64,000 nucleotides of DNA, taken from contig JBQCGP010000076.1 in NCBI GenBank assembly GCA_051955535.1, forward strand, positions 33,256 through 97,255, in the 5' to 3' direction. The translations under genes were made by a program, and so were the position numbers. This DNA comes from 13-2-20CM-68-14 sp051955535. GTDB taxonomy: Bacteria > Actinomycetota > Thermoleophilia > Gaiellales > Gaiellaceae. The notes under the pieces are model-generated. The model was not told the origin of the DNA, ran no database searches, and saw nothing but the letters and a program-made list of their open reading frames with translations. Positions 49,470 to 60,830 of this stretch are shown one piece after another (the stretch's first letter is position 1; the number at the start of each line of letters is the position of its first letter).

Positions 49470-50102
49470 CTATGACCCGCGCCCGAGCCACTCCTCGCCG
49501 TCCTCGTAGACCTCCTTCTTCCAGAGCGGCACCGTCTCCTTGAGCATGTCGATCGCGTCCTTGCACGCCGCAAGTGCGTCCTGGCGATGGGGGGCCGAGA
49601 CGGCGATCACGACGCTCGCCTCGCCGACTTCGACCCGGCCCACTCGGTGGTGGATCGCCACGGTCCAGATGTCGTAGCGCTGCCCGAGCGACCAAGCGAG
49701 CTGGGACATCACGTCCTCGGCCATCTCCGCGTAGGCCTCGTACTCGAGGTACAGCACGATCCGCTCGCGGGACTGGCGGCGCACGGTGCCGACGAAGGTC
49801 GCGATCGCGCCGGCGTTCTCGTCGGCCACCTCCTCGACGACCGCCTCCAGTGAGAGCGGCTGCTCGGTGACGCGAAAGGCGCCGCCGGAGACGGGAGGGA
49901 TCAGCGCAACCTCGTCCCCGTCCGCGAGCTCCTGGTCGGGGTCGGCGTAGCGCCGGTTGACCGCGTAGAGCAACCCATCGGGTTCCTCGCCGAGTCCGAG
50001 AGCGGCCCAGACGTCGCTGACCCGTCTGACGTCCTCGAGCTCCTGCTCCGCGAGGCCCGCCCGCTCCCGGAGGCCGGCGAACAATCGCACCTTCACCCGC
50101 AT
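49470..50102 (-). CDS. MoaD-MoaE fusion (molybdopterin synthase)
   Basis: 210 aa from ATG 50102. Residues 1-75 are MoaD (VKVRLFAGLRERAG, VALIPPVSGG) and residues ~80-210 are MoaE (GAIATFVGTVR, YLEYEAYAEMAEDVM, IHHRVGRVEVGEASV, CKDAIDMLKETVPLWKKE). Together they insert two sulfurs into precursor Z to give molybdopterin. MoaD must end in a free Gly-Gly to carry the thiocarboxylate; here SGG is internal and continues AFRVTEQ, so proteolytic cleavage is required, as reported for MoaX of Mycobacterium tuberculosis. Divergent from ftsH by 36 nt. Confidence 0.93.
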   Translation of the reverse strand: MRVKVRLFAGLRERAGLAEQELEDVRRVSDVWAALGLGEEPDGLLYAVNRRYADPDQELADGDEVALIPPVSGGAFRVTEQPLSLEAVVEEVADENAGAIATFVGTVRRQSRERIVLYLEYEAYAEMAEDVMSQLAWSLGQRYDIWTVAIHHRVGRVEVGEASVVIAVSAPHRQDALAACKDAIDMLKETVPLWKKEVYEDGEEWLGRGS

Positions 50103-50126
50103 TGGCCGCAGCCTATCCCCGAGGTC

Positions 50127-50132
50127 TAGCAT
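50127..50132 (+). promoter_or_regulatory. candidate -10 element of leaderless ftsH transcript
   Basis: TAGCAT six bases before the ftsH ATG, with no Shine-Dalgarno between. The same hexamer precedes the gene at 2437. Confidence 0.35.
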
Positions 50133-50138
50133 CACCCC

Positions 50139-52118
<1,980 letters not shown>

Positions 52119-52129
52119 CCTTCAGCCGG

Positions 52130-53710
<1,581 letters not shown>

Positions 53711-55048
53711 GTGAGCGCAGTTCTCGACTACCACCGCGCGACGAACGTCGCGGCCTTCGGCACCGACGAGGACGAGGAGCGCATGGTCGATACGCGTCCA
53801 AGCCCGTTCAAGGACTACGGCGACGCGACGCGGTTGCCGCTGGAGACGTCGCTCGCGGGCCCGCTGCTCCGGGAGGCCGCGGGGATCGTCCGGTCGCAGC
53901 CGCGGCGCGACTACGGAGGCGGCACGATTCACTGGCGCGCGTACTCGAGCGCGGGCGCGCTCTATCCCATCGAGGCGTACGTTGCCGCCGCGGACGGCCT
54001 CTTCGCGTTCGACGTGCTGACGCCGGGGTTGGTCGCGTTGCGCCGCGGCGATGTGAGGCCGGTCATCGCCGACGCCGCGGCGGAGCCGGAGCTCGCCGAT
54101 GCCGCCGCAGTCGTCGTGGTCACCGGCATCCATGGGCGGACCGGCTGGAAGTACCTGGAGCGCGGCTACCGGCACGTTTGGTGGGACGCGGGGACGATGC
54201 TCGCGAACCTGCTGGCGCTCGCGACGGCCGACGGGCTCGAGCCGCGGCTCTACACCGGCTTCGTCGACCGTGAAGTCAACGATCTCCTCGGCGCGGACGG
54301 CGAGCACGAGTACGCGCTGGCGCTGCTGGCGCTAGGAGGGACTGTGCCCGCGAGGGGACTGTCCCCGAAAGCGTCCTTGGGCCGGTCCGGTCAGTGGGAC
54401 AGTCCCCGTTCGGGGACAGTCCCTCCTTATCCGCTCGCCCAAGCGGCGCACGAGGCTTCTTCCTTCGCCGACGCCGACGAGGTACGCGAATGGCGGAAGC
54501 CTGAGTCCGCGAGCGAGCCGAAGCTCGACCGGGACGCGCTCATGGATGCGATTCGCCGGCGCCGGTCGGTCCGGCGGTACGCGCAGGCGCCTCTCGCCGG
54601 CGGGGAGCTTCGCGAGCTGCTGAGCTGGTCGGAGGCGCCGATTCCGGCCGATGCGCCCGCCGTCGTCCGGCAGGCGCTGACGGTCGCCGCCGTCGAAGGC
54701 CTGGAGCCGGGCATCTACGACGTCGAGTTGAACCTTGTCGCCGCCCGGGACAAGCAGGAGCTCCGAACCGCCGTCGGCTTCGCCGCGATGGAGCAGGAGC
54801 ACCCGCGCGACGCCGCGGTCAACGTCTTCGAGGTCGGCGACATCGATGCGATCGTCGAGCGCCTCGGCCCTCGCGGCTACCGCTGGGCGCAGCTCGAGGC
54901 GGGCATCCGCGCAGGGCGCCTTCAGATCGGGGCGTTTATGTATGGATGGGGAGCGGCCGCCTCCACCTTCTTCGACGATGAGGTCTCGAAGCTGCTCGGG
55001 ACGCGCGAGGCCCCTCTGCTGATGGTTGCGATCGGGCCGCGAAATTAG
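53711..55048 (+). CDS. SagB/ThcOx-type nitroreductase-fold oxidoreductase with repeat insertion
   Basis: 445 aa, GTG start directly after the mutase stop. The N-terminal half (YSSAGALYPIEAYVAA, GYRHVWWDAGTMLANLLALA) and the C-terminal half (IRRRRSVRRYAQAPLAGGELRELL, ALGFAA-type segments, QIGAFMYGWGAAASTFFDDEV) are both nitroreductase-like, as in SagB proteins that oxidise azolines or other small molecules with FMN. Residues ~208-239 (GGTVPARGLSPKA to SGTVPP) are encoded by the palindromic repeat at 54334 and separate the two halves. No RiPP precursor or YcaO gene is nearby. Confidence 0.85.
   Translation: MSAVLDYHRATNVAAFGTDEDEERMVDTRPSPFKDYGDATRLPLETSLAGPLLREAAGIVRSQPRRDYGGGTIHWRAYSSAGALYPIEAYVAAADGLFAFDVLTPGLVALRRGDVRPVIADAAAEPELADAAAVVVVTGIHGRTGWKYLERGYRHVWWDAGTMLANLLALATADGLEPRLYTGFVDREVNDLLGADGEHEYALALLALGGTVPARGLSPKASLGRSGQWDSPRSGTVPPYPLAQAAHEASSFADADEVREWRKPESASEPKLDRDALMDAIRRRRSVRRYAQAPLAGGELRELLSWSEAPIPADAPAVVRQALTVAAVEGLEPGIYDVELNLVAARDKQELRTAVGFAAMEQEHPRDAAVNVFEVGDIDAIVERLGPRGYRWAQLEAGIRAGRLQIGAFMYGWGAAASTFFDDEVSKLLGTREAPLLMVAIGPRN
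54334..54427. repeat. GGGACTGTCCC palindromic repeat inside the SagB-like gene
   Basis: Ninety-four bp. The left arm starts AGGAGGGACTGTGCCC and continues GGGGACTGTCCCC; the right arm mirrors it (GTGGGACAGTCCCC, then GGGGACAGTCCCTCCT). The arms pair over about 33 nt with few mismatches. The same element, truncated, lies at 37344. The insertion keeps the reading frame open. Confidence 0.85.
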
Positions 55049-55076
55049 GGCGCGTGAAATCCGCGGCGATATAAAC

Positions 55077-55105
55077 TTGCGATCAGCGTTTGTCAGGTGT
55101 AATGT
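55077..55105 (+). promoter_or_regulatory. sigma-70-type promoter
   Basis: TTGCGA (-35), 17-bp spacer, TAATGT (-10). Position and spacing match a housekeeping promoter; transcription should start near 55112. It reads into the long leader before the 59-aa gene at 55510. Confidence 0.6.
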
Positions 55106-55141
55106 CTGGTCGAATCCGAGTCGACGAAGGGAGGACGGAAC

Positions 55142-55210
55142 ATGAATTTGCTTGCAGCGTATGTATGGCATGCGTTTCCGGGATCCCTCGCTCGGACCGG
55201 CTCTGGCTAA
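55142..55210 (+). CDS. 22-aa micro-ORF in the leader
   Basis: ATG preceded by GAAGGGAGG; encodes MNLLAAYVWHAFPGSLARTG and two more residues. Hydrophobic N-terminal half. Could be a leader peptide coupled to downstream structure; no similarity recognised. Confidence 0.35.
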   Translation: MNLLAAYVWHAFPGSLARTGSG

Positions 55211-55316
55211 CGGCTTAGCCGCATAGCGAGCTACGAGCCGAGGGCGACCGAGAGGTCGCTTTCGTCGTTCCGGCAGAGATTTCGGCAACGCTGCGAATGA
55301 AAGGAGGTTCTTCGTA

Positions 55317-55340
55317 GTGGACCCATCAGGCAACTGGTAA
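55317..55340 (+). CDS. 7-aa micro-ORF in the leader
   Basis: GTG preceded by a perfect AAAGGAGG at 55300-55307 (9-nt spacer) and followed by six codons and TAA: MDPSGNW. The strength of the ribosome site compared with the size of the ORF is the only support. Confidence 0.3.
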   Translation: MDPSGNW

Positions 55341-55509
55341 GGCCGCACCGAATCGGAATGGTGCAGAGAGATCAAACCGCGTCCACGGAAAAACTTGGTG
55401 CAAGTGTTGCTCCTGCTTTAGCGATGCAATTTTTCGTCAGACGCCCCTAATCCCTCTTCCTATCTCGTTCGATGCGGCGAAGCGCCGAATCGAACGAGAG
55501 GAGGAGAGC

Positions 55510-55689
55510 ATGGACTACGATTCCGAATATCGGCGACAGTGCTGCCGCGAACGCGTCGAACGGATCAGTGACGAGTACCGCCGCGTCCAGCGGCCGCCTC
55601 GCGACGAGCGGCGTGATCCAGTCGTCGTGCAGATGCGGTCGATCTGGCACCGGGTGCGGCGTCAGGTCCCTCAGCGTGTCCCGGCGTAG
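55510..55689 (+). CDS. small charged protein, 59 aa
   Basis: ATG with GAGGAGGAG upstream; begins MDYDSEYRRQCCRERVERIS and continues with a highly charged helical region (DEYRRVQRPPRDERRDP, IWHRVRRQVPQRVPA). Two adjacent Cys. Basic overall, possibly nucleic-acid binding. It is followed 6 nt after the stop by a strong terminator, so it is a complete single-gene unit with the promoter at 55077. The minus-strand ORF over the same bases lacks a ribosome site. Confidence 0.65.
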   Translation: MDYDSEYRRQCCRERVERISDEYRRVQRPPRDERRDPVVVQMRSIWHRVRRQVPQRVPA

Positions 55690-55695
55690 GAAACG

Positions 55696-55730
55696 AAGGC
55701 CCCGTCGTCTCCAGGGAACGACGGGGCCTT
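55696..55730 (+). terminator. strong hairpin terminator
   Basis: AAGGCCCCGTCGT pairs perfectly with ACGACGGGGCCTT (13 bp) around a 9-nt loop. Confidence 0.85.
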
Positions 55731-55799
55731 CCGGTTAGGAGCGGAACTTGGCCCGGCCGGCGATGGGTTGAGGGCTGGTTCCAAGTCTGTGGCGAAGCG

Positions 55800-56840
55800 G
55801 TGAACGCAAATCGCGAGAATGCGCGCGTGCGGATCCTGCTCGTCTCGCAGATGTATCCGGGCGACGCCGAGCCCGACTACGGCGTCTTCGTCAGGCAGCT
55901 CGAGCTGTCGCTTGCCGAGCGTGGGAACGAGATCGAGCGCGCGGTCCTGACGAGTCGCAGCGGCGGGGCTCAGAAGTACGCTCGCCTAGCCCGCTTGTCG
56001 CTCGCCGCGGCGCGCCGCTTCAAACCCGACGTCGTCTACGCGCATTTCCTCGTCCCGACCGGGCTGATCGCAGCGCTCTCCTCGCGCGCCCCGCTCGTCG
56101 TCACGGCGCACGGGCAGGACGTTGCGAACATCGGGGAGCGACCGGGCGTCCGGGCCGCGACCTCCGCCGTCGTCCGCCGCGCAAGCGCCGTGATCGCCGT
56201 CTCCGACTACCTGCGCCGCGAGCTCGAGCGGAAGATCCCGGCCGCGCGAGGCAAGACCCAGGTGGTCGACTGCGGCGTCGACCTGCTCCGGTTCCGGCCG
56301 ACGGCGACGCCGGAAGGACCACCTGGCTATCTCTGCCTGGGCTCGCTGACCGAGCGCAAGAACGTCGTCCGGCTGGCCCAGGCATTCGAGCGGCTCGGCG
56401 AAGGCACGCTCACCTTCGCCGGCGGCGGCCCGCTTCGCGCGCAGCTCGAGGGCCGCAACAACGTGCGCCTGCTCGGCGCCGTCCCTTACGAGCGCATCCC
56501 GGATCTGATCGCCGCGTCGCACGTCGTCTGCCAGCCGAGCCTCGTCGAGCCGTTCGGCCAGGCGCTCCTCGAGGGGATGGCGTGCGGACGCTCGGTGGTC
56601 GCGACGACGGTCGGCGGCCCGCCGGAGTTCGTGCCGCCCGAGGCGGGAGTCCTGGTCGACCCGCTCGACGAGGACGCGCTCGGGAAAGCCCTGCGCGCCG
56701 CGGCCGAGCTACCGAGCCCGAACTCCGCCTCCCGCTCCGCGGCCGAGCAGCACGACGTCAATGAGCAGGCGCGCCGGGTGGAGGCGATCCTCCTCGGAGC
56801 CTTGCAAGCTCCTCGAGCCGAAGCTCGACCAGCGGCCTGA
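55800..56840 (+). CDS. GT4-family glycosyltransferase
   Basis: 346 aa, GTG start (GTG 55827 is an alternative that begins at RILLVSQMYP). GT-B fold: donor-side segments CLGSLTERKNVVRLAQAF, TFAGGGPLRAQLEG, and the retaining-enzyme motif SLVEPFGQALLEGMACGRSVVAT (EPFGxxxxEGMA). Acceptor side: VVTAHGQDVANI. It transfers a sugar from a nucleotide donor to a lipid or polysaccharide on the cytoplasmic face. Not in a polysaccharide cluster. Its last 83 nt overlap the next gene on the opposite strand. Confidence 0.9.
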   Translation: MNANRENARVRILLVSQMYPGDAEPDYGVFVRQLELSLAERGNEIERAVLTSRSGGAQKYARLARLSLAAARRFKPDVVYAHFLVPTGLIAALSSRAPLVVTAHGQDVANIGERPGVRAATSAVVRRASAVIAVSDYLRRELERKIPAARGKTQVVDCGVDLLRFRPTATPEGPPGYLCLGSLTERKNVVRLAQAFERLGEGTLTFAGGGPLRAQLEGRNNVRLLGAVPYERIPDLIAASHVVCQPSLVEPFGQALLEGMACGRSVVATTVGGPPEFVPPEAGVLVDPLDEDALGKALRAAAELPSPNSASRSAAEQHDVNEQARRVEAILLGALQAPRAEARPAA

Positions 56841-56988
56841 CCGAGTCCTCTAGCCCCGCCTCGCGCGCGACCTCAAGCGCCTGCTCGTAGCTCTGGCGCG
56901 CCTTCGCTGCGTCGACTCCCTGCTTGAGCCGGTTGTCGCCCGTCACGAGCAGCTTCTGGATCCGCTTCCGGGCGTCCTCCGCGGGCAC
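56758..56988 (-). CDS. small helical hypothetical protein
   Basis: 76 aa, GTG start. Opens MPAEDARKRIQKLLVTGDNRL and continues with a helical repeat-like region (ARQSYEQALEVAREAGLEDSV) that resembles a single TPR-like hairpin. The tail GGSPPPGAPAH is disordered. Convergent with the glycosyltransferase and overlapping it by 83 nt; divergent from the receiver gene by 40 nt. Confidence 0.6.
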   Translation of the reverse strand: MPAEDARKRIQKLLVTGDNRLKQGVDAAKARQSYEQALEVAREAGLEDSVRPLVELRLEELARLRGGSPPPGAPAH

Positions 56989-57028
56989 CGAGGAAGCCTA
57001 ACGACGCGGAGTTTCGTTTAATTCATAG

Positions 57029-57421
57029 ATGGACGCCGCCGCCTCGCTCGAGCAGCCGATCCGAGTCCTGATCGCCGACGACCATCGGCTCTTCGCCGAG
57101 GCGCTCGAGGCGATCCTCACGGCCGAGAGCACGATCGAGGTCGTCGGCCGCGCCCGCAACGGCGCCGAGGCACTCGAGATGACGCTCGACCTCGCGCCTG
57201 ACGTCGTCCTGATGGACATCAGCATGCCGGTCATGGACGGCGTCGAGGCGACCCGGCGAATACGCGAGGCGCGGCCCGACGCGTGCGTGCTGATGCTGAC
57301 CGGCTCGACCACGACCGCCGACGTGGACCGTTCCCGCGACGCCGGCGCGGCCGGCTACGTGACGAAGGACCGGATCGCGTCCGAGCTCGTCGACGCGATC
57401 GTCGAGGCAGCGGGCCGCTAA
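57029..57421 (+). CDS. stand-alone response-regulator receiver
   Basis: 130 aa, one receiver domain of the NarL/FixJ subtype: VLIADDHRLFAEALEAIL (acid pocket), Asp63 in VVLMDISMPVMDG, Thr in LMLTGST and Lys in AGYVTKDR. The HTH domain that normally follows is absent, so it acts by protein contact or as a phosphate sink. No kinase is adjacent. Confidence 0.9.
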   Translation: MDAAASLEQPIRVLIADDHRLFAEALEAILTAESTIEVVGRARNGAEALEMTLDLAPDVVLMDISMPVMDGVEATRRIREARPDACVLMLTGSTTTADVDRSRDAGAAGYVTKDRIASELVDAIVEAAGR

Positions 57422-57453
57422 CTCTGCGAGGCCTTGGCTATCCTGGCCGAGCG

Positions 57454-57675
57454 ATGCTCGCGGTTTCCGCCGTTGTCCATGTGTTCCTTTCTGTGGCCCT
57501 GGTCGTCCTGATTCTTCTGCATTCGGGGCGGGACACGGGCTTCGGCGGCATGGGCTTCACGCCCGCCTCGCAGGGCGGGACTCACATCGTCGAGCGGAAC
57601 CTGACGCGGCTGACCGTGGTGGTCGGGATCCTGTTCTTCGCGAACACGATCTGGCTCTTCCACCTGCTCAAGTAA
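57454..57675 (+). CDS. secG: preprotein translocase subunit SecG
   Basis: 73 aa with two transmembrane helices: AVVHVFLSVALVVLILLHSG and LTVVVGILFFANTIWLFHLL, joined by the SecG loop GRDTGFGGMGFTPASQGG. Auxiliary subunit of SecYEG that supports protein export. TATCCT lies 10 nt before the ATG and may be a -10 element. Confidence 0.92.
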   Translation: MLAVSAVVHVFLSVALVVLILLHSGRDTGFGGMGFTPASQGGTHIVERNLTRLTVVVGILFFANTIWLFHLLK

Positions 57676-57681
57676 GAAGAG

Positions 57682-59046
57682 CTAGATCCCCGGCGGCCCG
57701 CCGATCCCCGTGACGTCGAAGCGCGCGGTCGCGAGCGCGGGCACCAGCGCCCCGTACGGGAACCGTTCGCCGTAGAAGGCCGATTGGTTGGCGAGCGTCG
57801 TCTCGCGCGTCAGCCCCGGGACGTCCGCCAGCACGTCGGGGACCGCGACGGTGAAGCGCAGGTTGGCGAGCGGCTCGGCCAGCTTGCCGCCGCGGATGCG
57901 AAAGGTTCCGTCGCGCGTCATCCCGGTCAGGATTCCCTGCCGCTGCTCGACCACGCCGAGGTAGTGGAGGCGGGTGATGTAGATGCCGTCGCCGACGAGC
58001 TCGATCAACTCGTCGACCGACTCAGCTTCGCCACCCGCGACCGATAGGGCGAACGGAGCCGGCCCCCAGCGCCGCACCCCCGGCGGCGGCGCGTTGCCGG
58101 TGGTGCGGATGGAGTCCCCGGCGCGTGCCGCGCTGGCCCGGTCCCAGACTGCACCGTTCAGGACGCCGTTCTCGACGAGTGGCACCCGCTGCTTCGGGAC
58201 ACCCTCGAAGTCGAACGACTTCGGCAGGCCGCGCGGGTCGAGCGCATCGTCCGCGATCGACACCTTCTCATCGAAGCAGCGCTCACCGAGCCTCCCCGCG
58301 AGGTAGCTCCGCTCCTCGAGCAGGGCGAGCCCGCTGAACGTGTCCTCGCCGAAGTACTGAAGAAGCTCGCCGAGCGCGTAGGGGCCGAGGACTGCGCGAT
58401 AGGAGCCCGGCTGAAGCTCGTCCGCCCCGACCGTCCGCGCCGCCAGTTCGACGGCATCGCGCGCGACCTGCCGGGGATCGACGTCGCGAACCGCCCAGGA
58501 GGTCTGCTCGGCATATCCGGACGCGTTCTCCGTCGCGGCGAGCGCAAGCGCCATCGCATCCGTCGACCTCTGCTCACCGGCGAACCCGGCCGAGGTGGCG
58601 ACGGCGACGGTCGAGACGCCGCTCGTGAAGAAGCCGTACACCGGCGTGTCGCCCGCGGCGTCGATCGCCGCCGCGGCGAGCAGGGCCTGGTCGGCCGCGC
58701 CGAGAGCGGCGGTCTCCTCGTCGTTCCCGTCGACCTCCGGAAGAACGGAGACGCCGGCAGGATCGACCAGATCAGGATCCTCCGCGGAGGCATCGGCCGC
58801 TTCGCCGGCGCGCCGCGCGAGATCGCGAAGCCCTTCTGCGTCGAACCGGCTCCCCACAGCCGTTCCGGCCCGGCGGCCGCGGATGACGCGCAGGGAGATG
58901 GTGACGTTCTCGATCAGGGTCGGCTGGTGGACCTCCGAGCCGGCAAAACGCGCGAAGCCCGAGCGCTCGGTCTGAACCACCGCCTCTGCAGCGTCGGCCT
59001 CGGCGGCGGCGACGGCCTGCCCGGCCAAGTCGAGGGCGTCGGTCAC
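57682..59046 (-). CDS. TldE/PmbA-family protease subunit
   Basis: 454 aa, GTG start overlapping the TldD stop (GTGA). PmbA/TldE features: SLRVIRGRRAGTAVGSRFD, GVSTVAVATSAGFAGEQRS, VPLVENGVLNGAVWDR, TGNAPPPGVRRWGP. No HExxxH, so it is the non-catalytic partner of the TldD-TldE heterodimer that degrades small unfolded peptides and, in other bacteria, matures microcins. Convergent with secG. Confidence 0.92.
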   Translation of the reverse strand: MTDALDLAGQAVAAAEADAAEAVVQTERSGFARFAGSEVHQPTLIENVTISLRVIRGRRAGTAVGSRFDAEGLRDLARRAGEAADASAEDPDLVDPAGVSVLPEVDGNDEETAALGAADQALLAAAAIDAAGDTPVYGFFTSGVSTVAVATSAGFAGEQRSTDAMALALAATENASGYAEQTSWAVRDVDPRQVARDAVELAARTVGADELQPGSYRAVLGPYALGELLQYFGEDTFSGLALLEERSYLAGRLGERCFDEKVSIADDALDPRGLPKSFDFEGVPKQRVPLVENGVLNGAVWDRASAARAGDSIRTTGNAPPPGVRRWGPAPFALSVAGGEAESVDELIELVGDGIYITRLHYLGVVEQRQGILTGMTRDGTFRIRGGKLAEPLANLRFTVAVPDVLADVPGLTRETTLANQSAFYGERFPYGALVPALATARFDVTGIGGPPGI

Positions 59047-60479
59047 GACGGCGCCACGCCGACCTGAACGTTGCGGAACCGGGCGGGAGCCGCCCCGTGG
59101 CTGACGTGCGCTACCTGACCCGGCTGCCCTTTGCCGCAGTTCGTTAGTCCGTACAGCACCCAGCTCGCCGGCCCGGCGACCGCGTCGAGCGAGGCCCAGA
59201 AGACCGGCGTCACGCCTGTGTAGGTGGCGTCGCGCAGCAGCCGGCCAAGCTTCCCGTTCTTGATCTCCCGGGCGACCTGTGTGCCGAACTGGAAGTTGAG
59301 GCGCTTGTCGTCGATCGACCAGGACTTGTTCGTCTCGAAGTACACGCCGTGGTCGACGTCGGCGAGGAGATCGTCCAAGGCTCCCTCGCCGGGCTCGAGG
59401 TGGAGATTGGTCATGCGGACGAGCGGCATCCGGCTCCAGCCGTCGGCGCGCATCGAACCGCCGCTGCCTCCCCCGAGCTTCGCCGCGGTCTCGCGCGAGC
59501 TCAGGAAATTGCGCAGGACACCGCTCTCGACGACCGGAGTCCGCTCGGCCGGGACCCCTTCGTCGTCGTAGGCGAAGGTGCCGAGACCGCCCGGCGTGGT
59601 CGGATCGCCGGTGATGTTCATCGCTTCTGAGCCGTAGCGCAGCGAGCCGAGGTCGTCGGGATGGAGGAAACTGGTGCCCGCATACGCGGCCTCCGTCCCG
59701 TAGACCCGGTCGAGCTCGGTCGGGTGGCCGACCGACTCGTGCACCTGGAGCGCCATCTGCTCGGAGTCGATCACGACGGTTGTCACCCCGGGCGGGCAGA
59801 GCGGCGCACGCAGGAGCTCGGCCGCCTGCTCGCCGACACGCGGGGCCTCGCGCACGAGGCCGAGCCCGAGCACGTACTCCCAACCTGCCCCGGCGCTCGA
59901 CCCTCCGTGAGCGCTCGGATAGCTGCGGATCTGCGCGACCTCGCCGTCGGCGGCGTAGGCGTCGATGCCGGCTCCGCATTCGACGAGGTCCTGCTCGACT
60001 GCCGTGCCGTCCGAGGTCACGAGGGCGCGGTGCTCTCGGCTCGCCCGGACGGACGCGGACGTGACGTTGACCTCGGCATGCTGCATCGCCTCCTCGGCCT
60101 CGAGGCAGAGCGCCGTTTTCTCTTCCAGCGGGACCTCGATCGGATCGTGCTCGTGCGGCGTCCGGTACTCGCCTTGCAGCCCTTCGAGCGGCGCGAGCGC
60201 ACGCTCGTGCCTCCCCGGTGCGGCCTTGGCGAACATCGTCGCACGCCCCGCTGCATCTCTCGCCGCCTCGGTATCGAGCCGAGGGGCGCACGCAAACCCC
60301 CAGGCTCCGCCGACGAGCACGCGGACGCCGATCCCCTCGGTCTCGACGTCGTCGAGCTGGTCGACTCGGCGATTCTTCGTCGCGACTAGCTGCGAGCGCC
60401 GGCTGATCGCGCGCGCGTCAGCGTACGACGCCCCGCCCGCGAGCGCCGCGGCGACTGCCTCTTCGCAAAGCGCCCGCAC
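59043..60479 (-). CDS. tldD: TldD-family zinc metalloprotease
   Basis: 478 aa from GTG 60479; the frame continues upstream but runs through the tRNA-Leu, which rules out an earlier start. Zinc motif QVHESVGHPTEL (HExxxH) with the Cys ligand in LYGLTNCGKG. Typical segments GIGVRVLVGGAWGFAC and SFLHPDDLGSLRYGSEAMNI. Catalytic subunit working with TldE encoded next (GTGA overlap). Confidence 0.93.
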   Translation of the reverse strand: MRALCEEAVAAALAGGASYADARAISRRSQLVATKNRRVDQLDDVETEGIGVRVLVGGAWGFACAPRLDTEAARDAAGRATMFAKAAPGRHERALAPLEGLQGEYRTPHEHDPIEVPLEEKTALCLEAEEAMQHAEVNVTSASVRASREHRALVTSDGTAVEQDLVECGAGIDAYAADGEVAQIRSYPSAHGGSSAGAGWEYVLGLGLVREAPRVGEQAAELLRAPLCPPGVTTVVIDSEQMALQVHESVGHPTELDRVYGTEAAYAGTSFLHPDDLGSLRYGSEAMNITGDPTTPGGLGTFAYDDEGVPAERTPVVESGVLRNFLSSRETAAKLGGGSGGSMRADGWSRMPLVRMTNLHLEPGEGALDDLLADVDHGVYFETNKSWSIDDKRLNFQFGTQVAREIKNGKLGRLLRDATYTGVTPVFWASLDAVAGPASWVLYGLTNCGKGQPGQVAHVSHGAAPARFRNVQVGVAPS

Positions 60480-60517
60480 CGCGGGGAAGCCTACTGCGAG
60501 CCGTCGAGACCGATGGC

Positions 60518-60523
60518 TACAAT
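60518..60523 (+). promoter_or_regulatory. -10 element of tRNA-Leu
   Basis: TACAAT ending 10 nt before the tRNA 5' end. The same hexamer precedes rnpB at 63077. Confidence 0.5.
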
Positions 60524-60533
60524 CGCCCCGCGC

Positions 60534-60619
<86 letters not shown>

Positions 60620-60666
60620 TCGGCAGCTTGGGTCGGGACGGCTGCTCACCTTCTGCGGGGTTTAGC

Positions 60667-60721
60667 GCTCGCGCCGCACATGTCGGCGCGAGCTCTTAGA
60701 CGTCGTCGCAAGCGACGACGT
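60667..60721 (+). terminator. two adjacent strong hairpins after tRNA-Leu
   Basis: GCTCGCGCCG-7 nt-CGGCGCGAGC (10 bp, 60667-60693) and ACGTCGTCG-CAAG-CGACGACGT (9 bp, 60700-60721). They lie 48 nt past the tRNA and before the flavoenzyme promoter region. Probably terminator and/or processing structures. Confidence 0.5.
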
Positions 60722-60830
60722 AGCAGCGCACTTTCTTGTTCATAAATCTTTCTCAACAGCGTCGTTGGGAAGGCTTTCAGCGCGCGGTCGTAGTAGAAAC
60801 CCCTCTGACCCCACGGCTGAGGAGGCCGAG

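Larger units (their letters stand above)
55112..55505 (+). other. long structured leader with two micro-ORFs, possible regulatory RNA
   Basis: About 390 nt between the promoter and the 59-aa gene with no ordinary ORF. It holds an exact hairpin GCGACC-GAGA-GGTCGC with a GNRA loop (55238-55253), a palindromic CGGCTTAGCCG near 55211, and GCACC/GGTGC pairing near 55346-55365. Two tiny ORFs each have a good Shine-Dalgarno (see 55142 and 55317). I could not match it to any riboswitch, tmRNA or other known RNA class. Confidence 0.45.

Noticed and set aside
53711..55048. RiPP (thiazole/oxazole peptide) cluster from the SagB-like gene
   Set aside because: No YcaO cyclodehydratase, precursor peptide or transporter nearby; TldD/TldE further on are general proteases here.
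55142..55230. Possible tmRNA: one frame ends ...LANGLAA then TAG, like a tag peptide
   Set aside because: No tRNA-like 5' and 3' ends, no T arm and no Ala acceptor stem within 400 nt; the resemblance is confined to a few codons.
57682..60291. An 869-codon open frame suggesting a TldD-TldE fusion
   Set aside because: The first half is an out-of-frame shadow of tldD; TldE starts at GTG 59046 in the usual GTGA overlap.
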